Shown: one piece after another, positions 1 to 6,857 of the stretch
Numbering within the stretch: position 1 is the stretch's first letter
Layout of the letters: each line of letters starts with the position of its first letter
Origin: MWDF01 sp964577435
GTDB lineage: Bacteria; Bacillota; DTU025; MWDF01
DNA: 7,209 nucleotides
Direction of reading: 5' to 3'
Assembly (NCBI GenBank): GCA_964577435.1
Contig: CAZNZD010000078.1
Location: 1 to 7,209 of the forward strand
Translations under genes and position numbers: made by a program
Notes under the pieces: generated by a model
What the model saw: only the letters and a program-made list of their open reading frames with translations
The model's database searches: none
Told to the model about the DNA's origin: nothing

Positions 1-817
1 CGCTCCGGTAACGGGAGGATATGAGGGTCATGACTAGCACCATGAGTATCATGACGGTCGATATGGCCGAGCCGAACTGCCAGTTCCTGGCCGACAGGAA
101 CTGGTTCTGGATAAGGTTTCCTAGCATCATCGTCTGCCCGCCGCCAAGTAGGTCGGAGATGATGAAGGTCGAAAGGGCCGGCATGAACACCATGATTATC
201 CCGGAGACTATGCCCGGGAAGCTCAGGGGCAGTATCACCTTTATGAACGTCTGGGTGGGGTTCGCCCCCAGGTCGTTGGCCGCGTCGATGTGCCCTTGGT
301 CCATCTTCACGAGCACCGAGTAGATGGGAAGGACCATGAAAGGCAGGAAGTTGTAGACCATGCCAATGAGCACCGCCCCCTCGGTATACAGGAGTTTGAG
401 CGGCTCGTTTATCAGGCCGATGGACATGAGCACCTGGTTGAAGAATCCGTTCTCCCTAAGTAGGCCCATCCAGGCGTAGGTCCTCAGGAGGAAGTTCGTC
501 CACAAGGGCAGCACGAAGAGCATGACCATGAAGTTTCTGGCCCTGTCGCCGGCCCTGGATATTATCCATGCCATAGGGTAGCCGATGAGAAGGGTGAGGC
601 CCGTGGATGATACGGCCAGCACTATGGAGCGCCACAGCACCTTAAGGTATATCGGTTGGAAGAACTTCACGTAGTTCTCAGTCGTGAACCTGAAGACTAT
701 GTCTCCGTAGGGCGTGCGCTCGCAGAAGCTGTACACCAGGATGATAAGCAGCGGCACTACGCTGAAGACTATGGTCCAGAGTATGTAGGGGAGGGCCAGC
801 GTCCTCTTCTTCTCCAT
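1..817 (-). CDS. potB: Spermidine/putrescine-type ABC transporter permease PotB, C-terminus cut by window edge
   Basis: Inner-membrane permease of a polyamine-type ABC importer. It would form the channel with PotC, be powered by PotA, and receive substrate from a PotD-like binding protein; PotC and PotD are not in the window. The 272 visible residues read from ATG at 817-815 without a stop. Seen: a basic N-terminus (MEKKR) leading into a first membrane segment at about 8-31, further hydrophobic segments at about 61-86, 96-117, 146-170, 200-221 and 249-266, and the cytoplasmic EAA loop at 178-197 (DAANDLG then FIKVILP), which docks on the ATPase. Phrases such as PLWTNFLLRTY (104-114) and SDLLGGG (221-227) match PotB as I remember it. 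The family is usually about 275-290 aa, so only the tail is missing. The start lies 2 nt after the potA stop, with GGAGGT inside the last potA codons, so the two genes are probably translationally coupled. The exact polyamine is not shown by sequence. Confidence 0.95.
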   Translation of the reverse strand, partial: MEKKRTLALPYILWTIVFSVVPLLIILVYSFCERTPYGDIVFRFTTENYVKFFQPIYLKVLWRSIVLAVSSTGLTLLIGYPMAWIISRAGDRARNFMVMLFVLPLWTNFLLRTYAWMGLLRENGFFNQVLMSIGLINEPLKLLYTEGAVLIGMVYNFLPFMVLPIYSVLVKMDQGHIDAANDLGANPTQTFIKVILPLSFPGIVSGIIMVFMPALSTFIISDLLGGGQTMMLGNLIQNQFLSARNWQFGSAISTVMILMVLVMTLISSRYRS

Positions 818-819
818 CG

Positions 820-2145
820 CTAGCGCACCTCCGTCCCGTCGGGTTCATCAGCCCCTGCCCCGTAGCGTATGACCATGGGCGAGGTCATATCGAGCGGCTC
901 GTCGGTCCTTAGGACCCACGTCCTCTTGATATCCTCCGAATAGACGTTGGTTATGTGCTTTCCCTGCGATGTGGTGTGAAGCCTCGGCACGGCGTCAAGG
1001 GTGCCGCTTCCGTCCTTCACATAGTCCTCGCTGTCCTGTGTGATCCAGAGCTCGCCTGCCACCTTTTTTGCGCCCTGCACGAAGACTGCGGGCAGCATGT
1101 AGTCCGGGCTCACCTTCATTATGTGGATGGAGTCGGGCGTGAAGTCTATGCCCATCCTGGAGCCTATCTCGGCGTTCTTGGTGTTCTGGACTATCCAGTC
1201 GTAGCCGGAGTCGTCCCTCACCACGATCTCGTAATGGACTCCCTTGAACACGACGCTCTCGACCACGCCGTTTGCCATGCCGTCGTGCTCCTTGACCATC
1301 TCCAGGTCCTCTGGGCGCACGAGTATCTCGATGAACTCGTCGTCCTCATAGCCGTCGTCCACGCAGTCCCACGTCTGGCCGATGCACTCGACCCTGCAGT
1401 CTCCGCGCATGACCCCGTAGAGCATGTTGGCCTCGCCTATGAAGTCCGCCACGTAGTGGTTCACCGGCTCGTTGTAGATGTTTATCGCGGTGTCGTCCTG
1501 CTGGATGACGCCGTCTTTCATCACTATGACCCTGTCGGACATGGTGAGCGCTTCCTCCTGGTCGTGCGTGACGTAGAGGAATGTGATGCCGAGGCGCTGC
1601 TGCATCCGCTTCAGCTCGAGCTGCATGTCCTTTCTCAGCTGAAGGTCCAGCGCGCCAAGCGGCTCGTCCAGAAGGAGCACCTGGGGCTCGTTCACAAGAG
1701 CGCGCGCGATGGCCACCCTCTGCTGCTGGCCGCCCGACAGGAACTGCACCTTGCGGCGCTCGAACCCTTCCAGGTTCACGAGCTTAAGCATGGCCTTGAC
1801 CTTTTGCTTGATCTCGTCCTTTGGGACGTTCTTGAGCTTCAGGCCGAAGGCTATGTTGTCGAATATGTTGAGGTGGGGGAAGAGCGCATACTTCTGGAAG
1901 ACGGTGTTGAGCTTCCTTTTGTACGGGGGTACATCGGTGACGTCCTCGCCGTCGAAGAAAACCTTCCCCGACGTGGGCGTGAGAAACCCCCCGAGTATGC
2001 GGAGCATGGTGGACTTCCCGCATCCGGAGGGCCCTAGAAGTGTGACGAATTCCTTTTCCCTGATCTTAAGATTGATGCCGGCAAGCGCCTCGGCATCCTC
2101 GAATTTCATAGATACGTCCCTAAGCTCCAGGATGTACCTTTCCAT
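820..2145 (-). CDS. potA: Spermidine/putrescine-type ABC transporter ATP-binding protein PotA with long C-terminal tail
   Basis: Cytoplasmic ATPase that drives polyamine-type uptake with PotB. All nucleotide-binding motifs are intact: Walker A GPSGCGKST (38-46), Q-loop Gln84, signature LSGGQQQR (136-143), Walker B VLLLDEP (156-162), D-loop GALD (164-167) and switch His194. YNEPVNHYVADFIGEANML (224-242) is the usual linker to the TOBE regulatory domain, which runs from about 240 to 345 and includes VRPED (276-280). The protein is 441 aa, whereas PotA proteins are commonly 350-380. Residues from about 350 to the end form an extra, fairly polar tail that I do not recognise. Cys250, Cys254 and Cys261 cluster at the start of the TOBE part. 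The ATG at 2145 is the first possible start, because an in-frame TGA lies three codons upstream. GGAGGG sits 12 nt before it, a long spacing. The gene is first in its operon, has its own candidate promoter, and runs directly into potB. Another substrate of the same importer subfamily cannot be excluded. Confidence 0.94.
   Translation of the reverse strand: MERYILELRDVSMKFEDAEALAGINLKIREKEFVTLLGPSGCGKSTMLRILGGFLTPTSGKVFFDGEDVTDVPPYKRKLNTVFQKYALFPHLNIFDNIAFGLKLKNVPKDEIKQKVKAMLKLVNLEGFERRKVQFLSGGQQQRVAIARALVNEPQVLLLDEPLGALDLQLRKDMQLELKRMQQRLGITFLYVTHDQEEALTMSDRVIVMKDGVIQQDDTAINIYNEPVNHYVADFIGEANMLYGVMRGDCRVECIGQTWDCVDDGYEDDEFIEILVRPEDLEMVKEHDGMANGVVESVVFKGVHYEIVVRDDSGYDWIVQNTKNAEIGSRMGIDFTPDSIHIMKVSPDYMLPAVFVQGAKKVAGELWITQDSEDYVKDGSGTLDAVPRLHTTSQGKHITNVYSEDIKRTWVLRTDEPLDMTSPMVIRYGAGADEPDGTEVR
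827..832 (-). promoter_or_regulatory. potB ribosome-binding site embedded in the end of potA
   Basis: The minus strand reads GGAGGT, 9 nt before the potB ATG, inside the last codons of potA (Thr-Glu-Val-Arg-stop). Ribosomes finishing potA would uncover or feed this site, which fits equal production of the two subunits. Confidence 0.7.
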
Positions 2146-2184
2146 ATAGCATCATAACCCTCCATCCGGCGGCATATCCGCTAA

Positions 2185-2208
2185 GAGAGACCATCTCTCG
2201 TGTTTTTT
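2185..2208 (+). terminator. Hairpin plus T-tract, terminator-like on the plus strand, within the potA leader
   Basis: GAGAGA (2185-2190) and TCTCTC (2194-2199) form a 6-bp stem with loop CCA, followed on the plus strand by GTG and six T (2203-2208). This looks like an intrinsic terminator for plus-strand transcripts, but no plus-strand gene lies upstream. It could stop antisense transcription coming out of potA. Alternatively it matters only as a hairpin in the minus-strand potA leader. The stem is short, so chance is possible. Confidence 0.3.
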
Positions 2209-2221
2209 AGAATCGAATTAA

Positions 2222-2250
2222 AGAATGAAGTAATCGAAGGCAAATGTCAA
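2222..2250 (-). promoter_or_regulatory. Candidate sigma70-type promoter for potAB
   Basis: On the minus strand a perfect -35 TTGACA (2250-2245) is followed after 17 nt by CATTCT (2227-2222), a poor -10 with 3 of 6 consensus bases. Transcription would start near 2214 and give a leader of about 70 nt before potA, containing the hairpin at 2199-2185. The perfect -35, optimal spacing and A+T-rich surroundings support it. The weak -10 suggests an activator or modest expression. Confidence 0.45.
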
Positions 2251-2322
2251 TACTTGCACGAAGATTGACCATTGATACCTTTACTTGGGGTTATGTGCCG
2301 TTTTCCCCTCTTTCCGGCATGC

Positions 2323-2721
2323 CTAGTGCTTAAGCTCGTGCCTGTCGTGGACCAGCATGAGCGGAACGGGCCCCGACCAGCCGGTCAGGGTGGATAGCCA
2401 AAGGTTCCCGTGCTGCATGGCCGAGTGCACCAGCGTCTGGACGTAGGGGGGCTTCCCGATCTGGCTTAGGTCACCCTTGAAGTGGAAATGCCCCTCGAGC
2501 CTCGCGTTCATTATCTCGTGGAGCGTGGCCTTCTCCTTTACGACGTAAACCATCTGGGCGATGGCGTTGCCCTCGGAGGGCCTTGTGACCTCCTTCACGG
2601 CGACGGACGCCTCTATGTTCATGCCGCCCTGCCTGCCCTGCCAGAGAGGGCTTGCGTCGTATGCGAGGCCTTTGAGCACTATCCTTACCAGCATGAGGTC
2701 CTTTTGAATCTCCTCTGCCAT
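2323..2721 (-). CDS. Hypothetical protein of 132 aa, possible SecB-like fold
   Basis: I do not recognise this gene. It is a soluble protein with no signal peptide or membrane segment. Its pattern is a short amphipathic N-terminus, hydrophobic/polar alternating strands at about 10-22 (LVRIVLKGLAYDAS), 35-46, 55-66 (AQMVYVVKEK) and 72-84 (ARLEGHFHFKGD), then PPYVQTLVHSAMQHGN (91-106) as a probable helix, then a Pro/Gly-containing end. Four strands, a Pro-Tyr helix and a loop ending in G-x-V-P-L recall the order of elements in SecB-type chaperones. This is a weak fold-level impression, not homology that I can prove. ATG at 2721-2719 is preferred; a TTG one codon upstream is possible. AAAGGGGGT lies about 9 nt before the ATG. 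It follows the TRAP permease by about 90 nt, across a strong hairpin, and precedes the potA promoter, so it may be a read-through gene of the TRAP operon or separate. No good terminator follows it. Confidence 0.75.
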   Translation of the reverse strand: MAEEIQKDLMLVRIVLKGLAYDASPLWQGRQGGMNIEASVAVKEVTRPSEGNAIAQMVYVVKEKATLHEIMNARLEGHFHFKGDLSQIGKPPYVQTLVHSAMQHGNLWLSTLTGWSGPVPLMLVHDRHELKH

Positions 2722-2740
2722 CAATGGGCACCCCCTTTGT

Positions 2741-2782
2741 GATGAAAGGCCCCCTGGAGGCTATCAAGCCGTCTCAGGGGGC
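2741..2782 (-). terminator. Strong hairpin between the TRAP permease and the 132-aa gene, possible terminator or attenuator
   Basis: GCCCCCTG (2749-2756) pairs with CAGGGGGC (2775-2782). An inner stem GGCT (2759-2762) with AGCC (2767-2770) closes an ATCA loop. In the minus-strand transcript the hairpin is followed by CTTTC, only three consecutive T, so it is a weak intrinsic terminator at best. It lies 30-64 nt after the TRAP permease stop. It could stop most transcription, protect the 3' end of the mRNA, or control the next gene. Confidence 0.55.
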
Positions 2783-2812
2783 GCAGTCACTGCTATCCGT
2801 TATGTACGCCCC

Positions 2813-5260
2813 TTACTTCGAGGAAGCCAAGAGCTCCTGTATCTGGGCTATGGACCTGTCGCCGTACTTCCTCTTCCTTGCGGTCTGCGCGATGAAGACT
2901 ATGCCTATTATCACAAGGCCGATGCCGTTTACCAGGTACTCACCGGTCATGCTGTAGAAGAAGTCCTTGGCGGCGATTATCGAGCTGGCGATCGAGGGGA
3001 TGAACTCGAAGATCTCAGCCACGCCGTGGAAGAACTGCGAGCCGCCTATCATGGCAAGGCCGCCGATTATCGCGAGTATCCTCTCCCACCAGGGCGATAC
3101 GGTCCTCAGCCAGCCCTGCACGCCTACCGCTATGAACATCATGCCGAGGAACGCAGTGATGAGGTTGAATATCGTGACGTAGGAGAAGAAGCTCTGGTTT
3201 ATCATCAGGAGGTTCGTGTTGTAGACGAAGCAGTACGGCACCATGAAGGCCGCAATCGATAGCTTCGTCGCGTTGACCCCCGTCTTGAAGGGGTCCGCCT
3301 TCGCGATGCCCGCTCCCGCGAACGCGGCAAGCGCCACCGGCGGGGTCACGTCGGCGATGATTCCGAAGTAGAACACGAACAGGTGGGCTGCAAGCGCCTG
3401 GTCCTTCGCGATGAGGCCTATGATGGCCGGCGCCGCGATGGTGGACGTTATAACGTAGTTTGCCGTGGTAGGCACGCCCATCCCCAGGATGATAGATGTG
3501 ATCATCGTGAAGAACATGGTAAGCAGCAGCTGGTTGTTAGCAAGCTCTACAAGGCCGGTGCCGAGCTTCAAGCCCAGTCCCGTCATGGTGACGACGCCGA
3601 CGATCATGCCGGCCGAGGCGCATGCAACGGCCACGCCGAGGGCGCCTCTGGAACCGTCGACGATCGCCTGGAGGAGCTTGGTGAAGTGTATCCTGGGCTC
3701 GCCTCCTATGGCGTTTACGATGAAGAACGAGGCTATGGCGAGGAACGACGCCTTCGCAAGGTCGCTATAGGCGGCGAAGACCACTCCGAAGGTGATTATC
3801 GGGAGGATTATCCTGCCCCAGTCTGTCATGAACTTGACGGCCGCAGACTTCGGGTTGGCCTTGCCGAGCAGGTAAACGACCAGGAAGTAGAGCGCCACTG
3901 GCAGCATCGCCACAAGAAGCAGGGACAGGATGGGGAGCTTCACGAAGGCGTTCGCTATGTACAGGGCTGCGACTATAGCGATTACGATGCCCGTCACCGT
4001 CTGGAACGACTTGCTCTCCCACTTGCCGACTTCCTTCCAGTTGATGGAGTAGTCGCGCTTGAAGCATCCTGCGACAACCGAGAAGATGATGCCGTAGAGT
4101 GCGGCCTTCATCGCCGACACGCCCGTCGACAGGAAGAAGACTATCGCGATTACGGGCATCAGAAGCTGCGCCTGGGTCCTAAGCAGCGTCATGATCTTGG
4201 GCATCTGGTCCTTCGGCAGGCCCTTAAGGCCCATCTTCTTCGCCTCGAAGTGGACCCCGAGGAAGACGCCGGTGAAGTACAGTATCGCGGGGATCACGGC
4301 GGCCTTCGCGATCGTCGCGTAGGGCACGCCCAAAAACTCGCTCATGAGGAAGGCCGCTGCTCCCATTACGGGGGGCATGATCTGGCCGCCAGTAGAGGCG
4401 CTCGCCTCGACGGCCCCTGCGAACTCGCCCCTGTAGCCCAGGCTTTTCATCATCGGGATGGTGAAGCTGCCGGTGCCGACCACGTTTGCGACCGAGCTGC
4501 CGGAGATTGTGCCCTGCAGCGCCGAGGAGATGACGGCCACCTTGGCGGGGCCTCCAGTCGCCGCGCCGGCAATGGAGTTTCCGAAGTCGATGAAGAACTT
4601 GCCGATGCCCGTCTTCTCAAGGAAGGAGCCGAACATGATGAACAGGAAGATGAACGTGGACGAGACCCCCAGCGGGACGCCCAGTATACCTTCCCCGGTG
4701 TACAGCATGTACGAGGTCAGCCTCTCGAAGCGTACGCCCCTGTGCCTAAGAAAGCCCGGCATCTGCTTGCCGAAGTAGGCATACAGCAGGAAGGTGCACA
4801 CCACGATGAGAATCGGCAAGCCGACTACCCTTCTTGCGGCCTCGAGGACCAGCAGGATGGCAAGGGACGCCATTATCACGTCGTAGGTGTTGTTCATGCC
4901 CGAGCGTATGACCAGCTGGTCGTACTGGCTGATGTAGTAGGCGGTTATGCTCACTCCTATCAGGGACAGCACCGCGTCGAACCAGGAGAACTTCCCCCTT
5001 AGCTTGGGCGACGCGGGATAGAGGAGGAACACGAGCGAGAGCACGAAGCCGAGGTGGATAATCCTCTGAAGAGGCGATTCACCCACGAAGGCCGTGTACA
5101 GCTGCCATGTGCCCCATATGAAGAGCATGACGGTGATGATCTTGGTTAGCAGCGGACCGGTCTTTCTTGTGGCGGATTCCTTGTCGAACTTGGCCAACAA
5201 CTCCTCTACGTCGACCGGAGCGTCGTCCACCTGGGCCTTTCTGATGTCAGCTGAAGACAC
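2813..5260 (-). CDS. TRAP transporter permease, fused 4TM/12TM type (TAXI family)
   Basis: Inner-membrane permease of a TAXI-type TRAP transporter, a secondary importer driven by an ion gradient. The small (DctQ-like) and large (DctM-like) subunits are fused in one 815-aa chain. A soluble head (1-36, LEU/ASP/GLU-rich) is followed by about four membrane segments between 37 and 142, then the large subunit. Diagnostic motifs are GTISGSSVANVVGTGSF (250-266), EASASTGGQIMPPVMGAAAF (285-304), LGMGVPTTANYVI (592-604) and IADVTPPVALAAF (635-647). Between the two halves of the large subunit, about 420-515, there are extra hydrophobic segments, which makes the protein longer than many fused TAXI permeases; two or three further segments end the chain after 670. 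The start is GTG at 5260. An in-frame TAG lies three codons upstream and AAGGGGG sits 9 nt before it, so no earlier start is possible. The gene follows the DUF1850 gene by 29 nt. The substrate is not shown; characterised TAXI proteins are linked to organic acids and amino acids such as glutamate. Confidence 0.96.
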   Translation of the reverse strand: MSSADIRKAQVDDAPVDVEELLAKFDKESATRKTGPLLTKIITVMLFIWGTWQLYTAFVGESPLQRIIHLGFVLSLVFLLYPASPKLRGKFSWFDAVLSLIGVSITAYYISQYDQLVIRSGMNNTYDVIMASLAILLVLEAARRVVGLPILIVVCTFLLYAYFGKQMPGFLRHRGVRFERLTSYMLYTGEGILGVPLGVSSTFIFLFIMFGSFLEKTGIGKFFIDFGNSIAGAATGGPAKVAVISSALQGTISGSSVANVVGTGSFTIPMMKSLGYRGEFAGAVEASASTGGQIMPPVMGAAAFLMSEFLGVPYATIAKAAVIPAILYFTGVFLGVHFEAKKMGLKGLPKDQMPKIMTLLRTQAQLLMPVIAIVFFLSTGVSAMKAALYGIIFSVVAGCFKRDYSINWKEVGKWESKSFQTVTGIVIAIVAALYIANAFVKLPILSLLLVAMLPVALYFLVVYLLGKANPKSAAVKFMTDWGRIILPIITFGVVFAAYSDLAKASFLAIASFFIVNAIGGEPRIHFTKLLQAIVDGSRGALGVAVACASAGMIVGVVTMTGLGLKLGTGLVELANNQLLLTMFFTMITSIILGMGVPTTANYVITSTIAAPAIIGLIAKDQALAAHLFVFYFGIIADVTPPVALAAFAGAGIAKADPFKTGVNATKLSIAAFMVPYCFVYNTNLLMINQSFFSYVTIFNLITAFLGMMFIAVGVQGWLRTVSPWWERILAIIGGLAMIGGSQFFHGVAEIFEFIPSIASSIIAAKDFFYSMTGEYLVNGIGLVIIGIVFIAQTARKRKYGDRSIAQIQELLASSK

Positions 5261-5289
5261 TAGAGCCTACCCCCTTATCGCTGTGGATC

Positions 5290-5781
5290 TTACGGTTTAA
5301 TCCTGAACAGGAGGCGCCTTCCGGGTCCTGCCTCTTTCACGAAGTCGACCAGGAAGCCGTCCATCTCCAGGAAATGCCTGTCGTTTTCCGTCTGGACGCC
5401 TATCTCGAAGCTCCTCATCCGCCTGTCCATGTCGTAGTACCTGATGTACTCCGGGGTCATCTCCATCTTGGCCCCTGGGTCCGGCTCCGAGGGGAAGCCC
5501 CACCCCATGTCGGCGAAATGAGTCTCGTATACCCTGAACTCGTAGTCATCCGTTATCTCGAAGAAGTCGGTCCAGTCGCTAAGCTGCACCGAATGCTCGA
5601 ATGTCGTGGTGAACCTGTCGCCGGGGGAGACCTTGCGCCTGAAGATCACCTCGCCGTCGTCTGCCGCCACGACCTCGAAGTACATGTCCCTACCTGCTCT
5701 CGCCTTTATGAGCACTGCGAGGGCGGAAAGGAGCAATATCATCCCTATACATATTAACCCAAAGATGCGCCTTCTTGCCAT
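5290..5781 (-). CDS. DUF1850 family membrane-anchored protein of the TAXI-TRAP cluster
   Basis: A DUF1850 protein, a family often found next to TAXI-type TRAP permeases; its role is not established, but the pairing suggests an accessory part of the transporter. From ATG 5781 it has 163 aa: a basic start (MARRR), one hydrophobic segment at about 6-25 acting as signal anchor, then an extracytoplasmic domain with FEHSVQLSDWTDFFEI (61-76) and FADMGWGFPSE (89-99), the two conserved patches of the family. The frame stays open up to a GTG at 5808, but that codon lies inside the terminator of the preceding gene and AGAAGG abuts it without spacing. A TTG at 5799 would have GAAGGG 7 nt upstream. ATG 5781 has no Shine-Dalgarno sequence but has TATAAT 6 nt upstream. 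The start is therefore uncertain, while the frame is not. The TRAP permease begins 29 nt after the stop. Confidence 0.85.
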   Translation of the reverse strand: MARRRIFGLICIGMILLLSALAVLIKARAGRDMYFEVVAADDGEVIFRRKVSPGDRFTTTFEHSVQLSDWTDFFEITDDYEFRVYETHFADMGWGFPSEPDPGAKMEMTPEYIRYYDMDRRMRSFEIGVQTENDRHFLEMDGFLVDFVKEAGPGRRLLFRIKP

Positions 5782-5787
5782 AGTACC

Positions 5788-5793
5788 ATTATA
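5788..5793 (-). promoter_or_regulatory. Consensus -10 box just before the DUF1850 ATG, possible leaderless promoter
   Basis: The minus strand reads TATAAT, then 6 nt, then ATG, which would put the transcription start at about the A of the start codon. No recognisable -35 is seen 16-18 nt upstream; that stretch is the terminator stem. It could give the DUF1850 and permease genes transcription independent of the binding-protein gene, or be a chance A+T match at the end of the terminator tail. Confidence 0.3.
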
Positions 5794-5826
5794 GAACAAA
5801 GGAGGCACCCTTCTCGAGTGCCTCCC
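5793..5826 (-). terminator. Intrinsic terminator after the solute-binding protein gene
   Basis: On the minus strand GGAGGCAC (5825-5818), a 9-nt loop and GTGCCTCC (5808-5801) form a perfect 8-bp GC-rich stem, followed by TTTGTTCT (5800-5793). It lies 28 nt after the stop of the binding-protein gene and before the DUF1850 gene. Such intra-operon terminators usually let only part of the transcripts continue, so the periplasmic protein would be made in excess over the permease. The loop contains AGAAGG and the left arm contains GGAGG, both ribosome-binding-like. Confidence 0.75.
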
Positions 5827-5853
5827 GATTGCTTAAGAATTAGTGCCCCTGGC

Positions 5854-6810
5854 TTACTTTATGAGGCCCTTCTCCTTGTAGTACTGCACCGCGCCGGGAT
5901 GCAGCGGGCAGCCGAGGCCGTCGATGGCTTCGGCGAGGATTATGGAGGCGCCCTTCGCGTGGCCGGCCGCGATGTCGGCGGTCTTCTCGAAGAGGGTCTT
6001 GGTTATCGCATACACCAGGGTGTTGCTGAGCTTGGTGTTGGCGACGAGTATGGCCATGACTGCCACGGTCTTGGCGGGTTCGGCCTGGTTTGCGCCATAC
6101 GCCTTGGCGGGAATCGTGGTTCCTGCCATGAAGGGCAGCTTCTTCTGGAGCTCTGCGATCTTGGCGTCCTCTATGGTGAGGATCCTGATCTTGTGGGTCA
6201 CGGCGGTCTCGGTGATGGCCGCGGTGGGTACGCCGCCGGTCACGAAGAAGGCGTCAAGCCCGCCGTCCTTGAACTTTGCCGAGGCCTGCGCGAAGCTGCT
6301 GTACTCGTACTTGGTGTCCTTCTTGTAGTCCATGCCGTAGACTGCGAACAGCTGGCCGGCGTTGACTTCCGTGCCGGAGCCGAGGTCGCCGACGGAGACC
6401 CTCTTGCCCTTGAGGTCGGCGAAGGTCTTTATGTCGGAGTCAGCCCTGACTACGATCTGAAGGGGCTCCGGATAGAGGTTGCTGATGGCGCCGATGCCCT
6501 TGTAGGCGGCTCCGGCGAACTGGCTTCCCTCGGTTCCGTTGTACATGAAGTACGCTGTGTCGTTCTGGACGATCGCGAGGTCATAGTCGCCGGCCTTGAT
6601 GCCGTTGAGGTTGGCGATCGACGCTCCGGTGGAGACGGCGTTCATGTTGATGTCGGTGTTGTACTTGTTGAGTACGCCCGCAATCACGCCGCCGAGCGGG
6701 AAGTAGGTGCCCGCGACGCCGCCGGTTCCGAGAGACAGGTCGGTCTTCGCCATTGCGACCAAGGACAATGACATGATTACCGCGAGTCCGATAAGCAGTG
6801 CTCTCTTCAT
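5854..6810 (-). CDS. TAXI family TRAP transporter solute-binding protein
   Basis: Periplasmic binding protein of the TAXI class that captures the substrate and hands it to the fused permease encoded downstream. The 318-aa chain has a Sec signal peptide at 1-21 (MKR, hydrophobic core 4-19, AMA before the likely cleavage at 21/22) and no lipobox cysteine, so it is probably soluble. Family motifs are GTGGVAGTYFPLGG (28-41), STGASIANL (60-68), DLKGKRVSVGDLGSGTE (132-148), the GLDAFFVTGGVPTAAI stretch (184-199) and LHPGAVQYYKEKG (303-315). The length is normal for the family. The start is clear: AAGGAGG lies 6 nt before the ATG. It is the first gene of the cluster, with a likely promoter in the divergent region and a terminator behind it. 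The ligand cannot be read from the sequence; a studied Thermus homologue binds glutamate or glutamine. Confidence 0.97.
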   Translation of the reverse strand: MKRALLIGLAVIMSLSLVAMAKTDLSLGTGGVAGTYFPLGGVIAGVLNKYNTDINMNAVSTGASIANLNGIKAGDYDLAIVQNDTAYFMYNGTEGSQFAGAAYKGIGAISNLYPEPLQIVVRADSDIKTFADLKGKRVSVGDLGSGTEVNAGQLFAVYGMDYKKDTKYEYSSFAQASAKFKDGGLDAFFVTGGVPTAAITETAVTHKIRILTIEDAKIAELQKKLPFMAGTTIPAKAYGANQAEPAKTVAVMAILVANTKLSNTLVYAITKTLFEKTADIAAGHAKGASIILAEAIDGLGCPLHPGAVQYYKEKGLIK

Positions 6811-6857
6811 TATATTCCTCCTTCGATAATTGGGATTTGCGACACTATCCTAATAAT

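Larger units (their letters stand above)
2146..2322. other. Intergenic region between the 132-aa gene and potA
   Basis: No gene is visible. It contains the candidate potAB promoter and the hairpin/T-tract described separately. Just after the stop of the 132-aa gene there is only a weak possible pairing, GCCG with CGGC, without a T-tract, so no convincing terminator separates that gene from potA. Confidence 0.6.

Noticed and set aside
955..2037. Plus-strand open frame of 360 codons opposite potA
   Set aside because: It is antisense to an ABC ATPase with all motifs intact. The His/Val/Leu-rich product has no recognisable domain.
2286..2322. Terminator for the 132-aa gene
   Set aside because: Only a loose four-base GC pairing or GGGG/CCCC pairing is possible and no T-tract follows.
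3383..5002. Long plus-strand open frame of 539 codons opposite the TRAP permease
   Set aside because: It lies antisense to a gene with clear family motifs, its product is full of His, Arg, Asp and Gly without domains, and it has the composition expected from G+C-rich third positions on the other strand.
5782..5808. Upstream extension of the DUF1850 protein to GTG 5808 (nine extra residues)
   Set aside because: The codons lie in the terminator stem and tail of the preceding gene, and the purine stretch abuts the GTG without the needed spacing. The extension also puts non-basic residues before the natural MARRR signal-anchor start. It is kept only as a lesser alternative.
5818..6771. Plus-strand open frame of 317 codons opposite the TAXI binding protein
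   Set aside because: It is an antisense shadow of a gene with signal peptide, family motifs and a perfect ribosome-binding site, and it begins inside the terminator hairpin.
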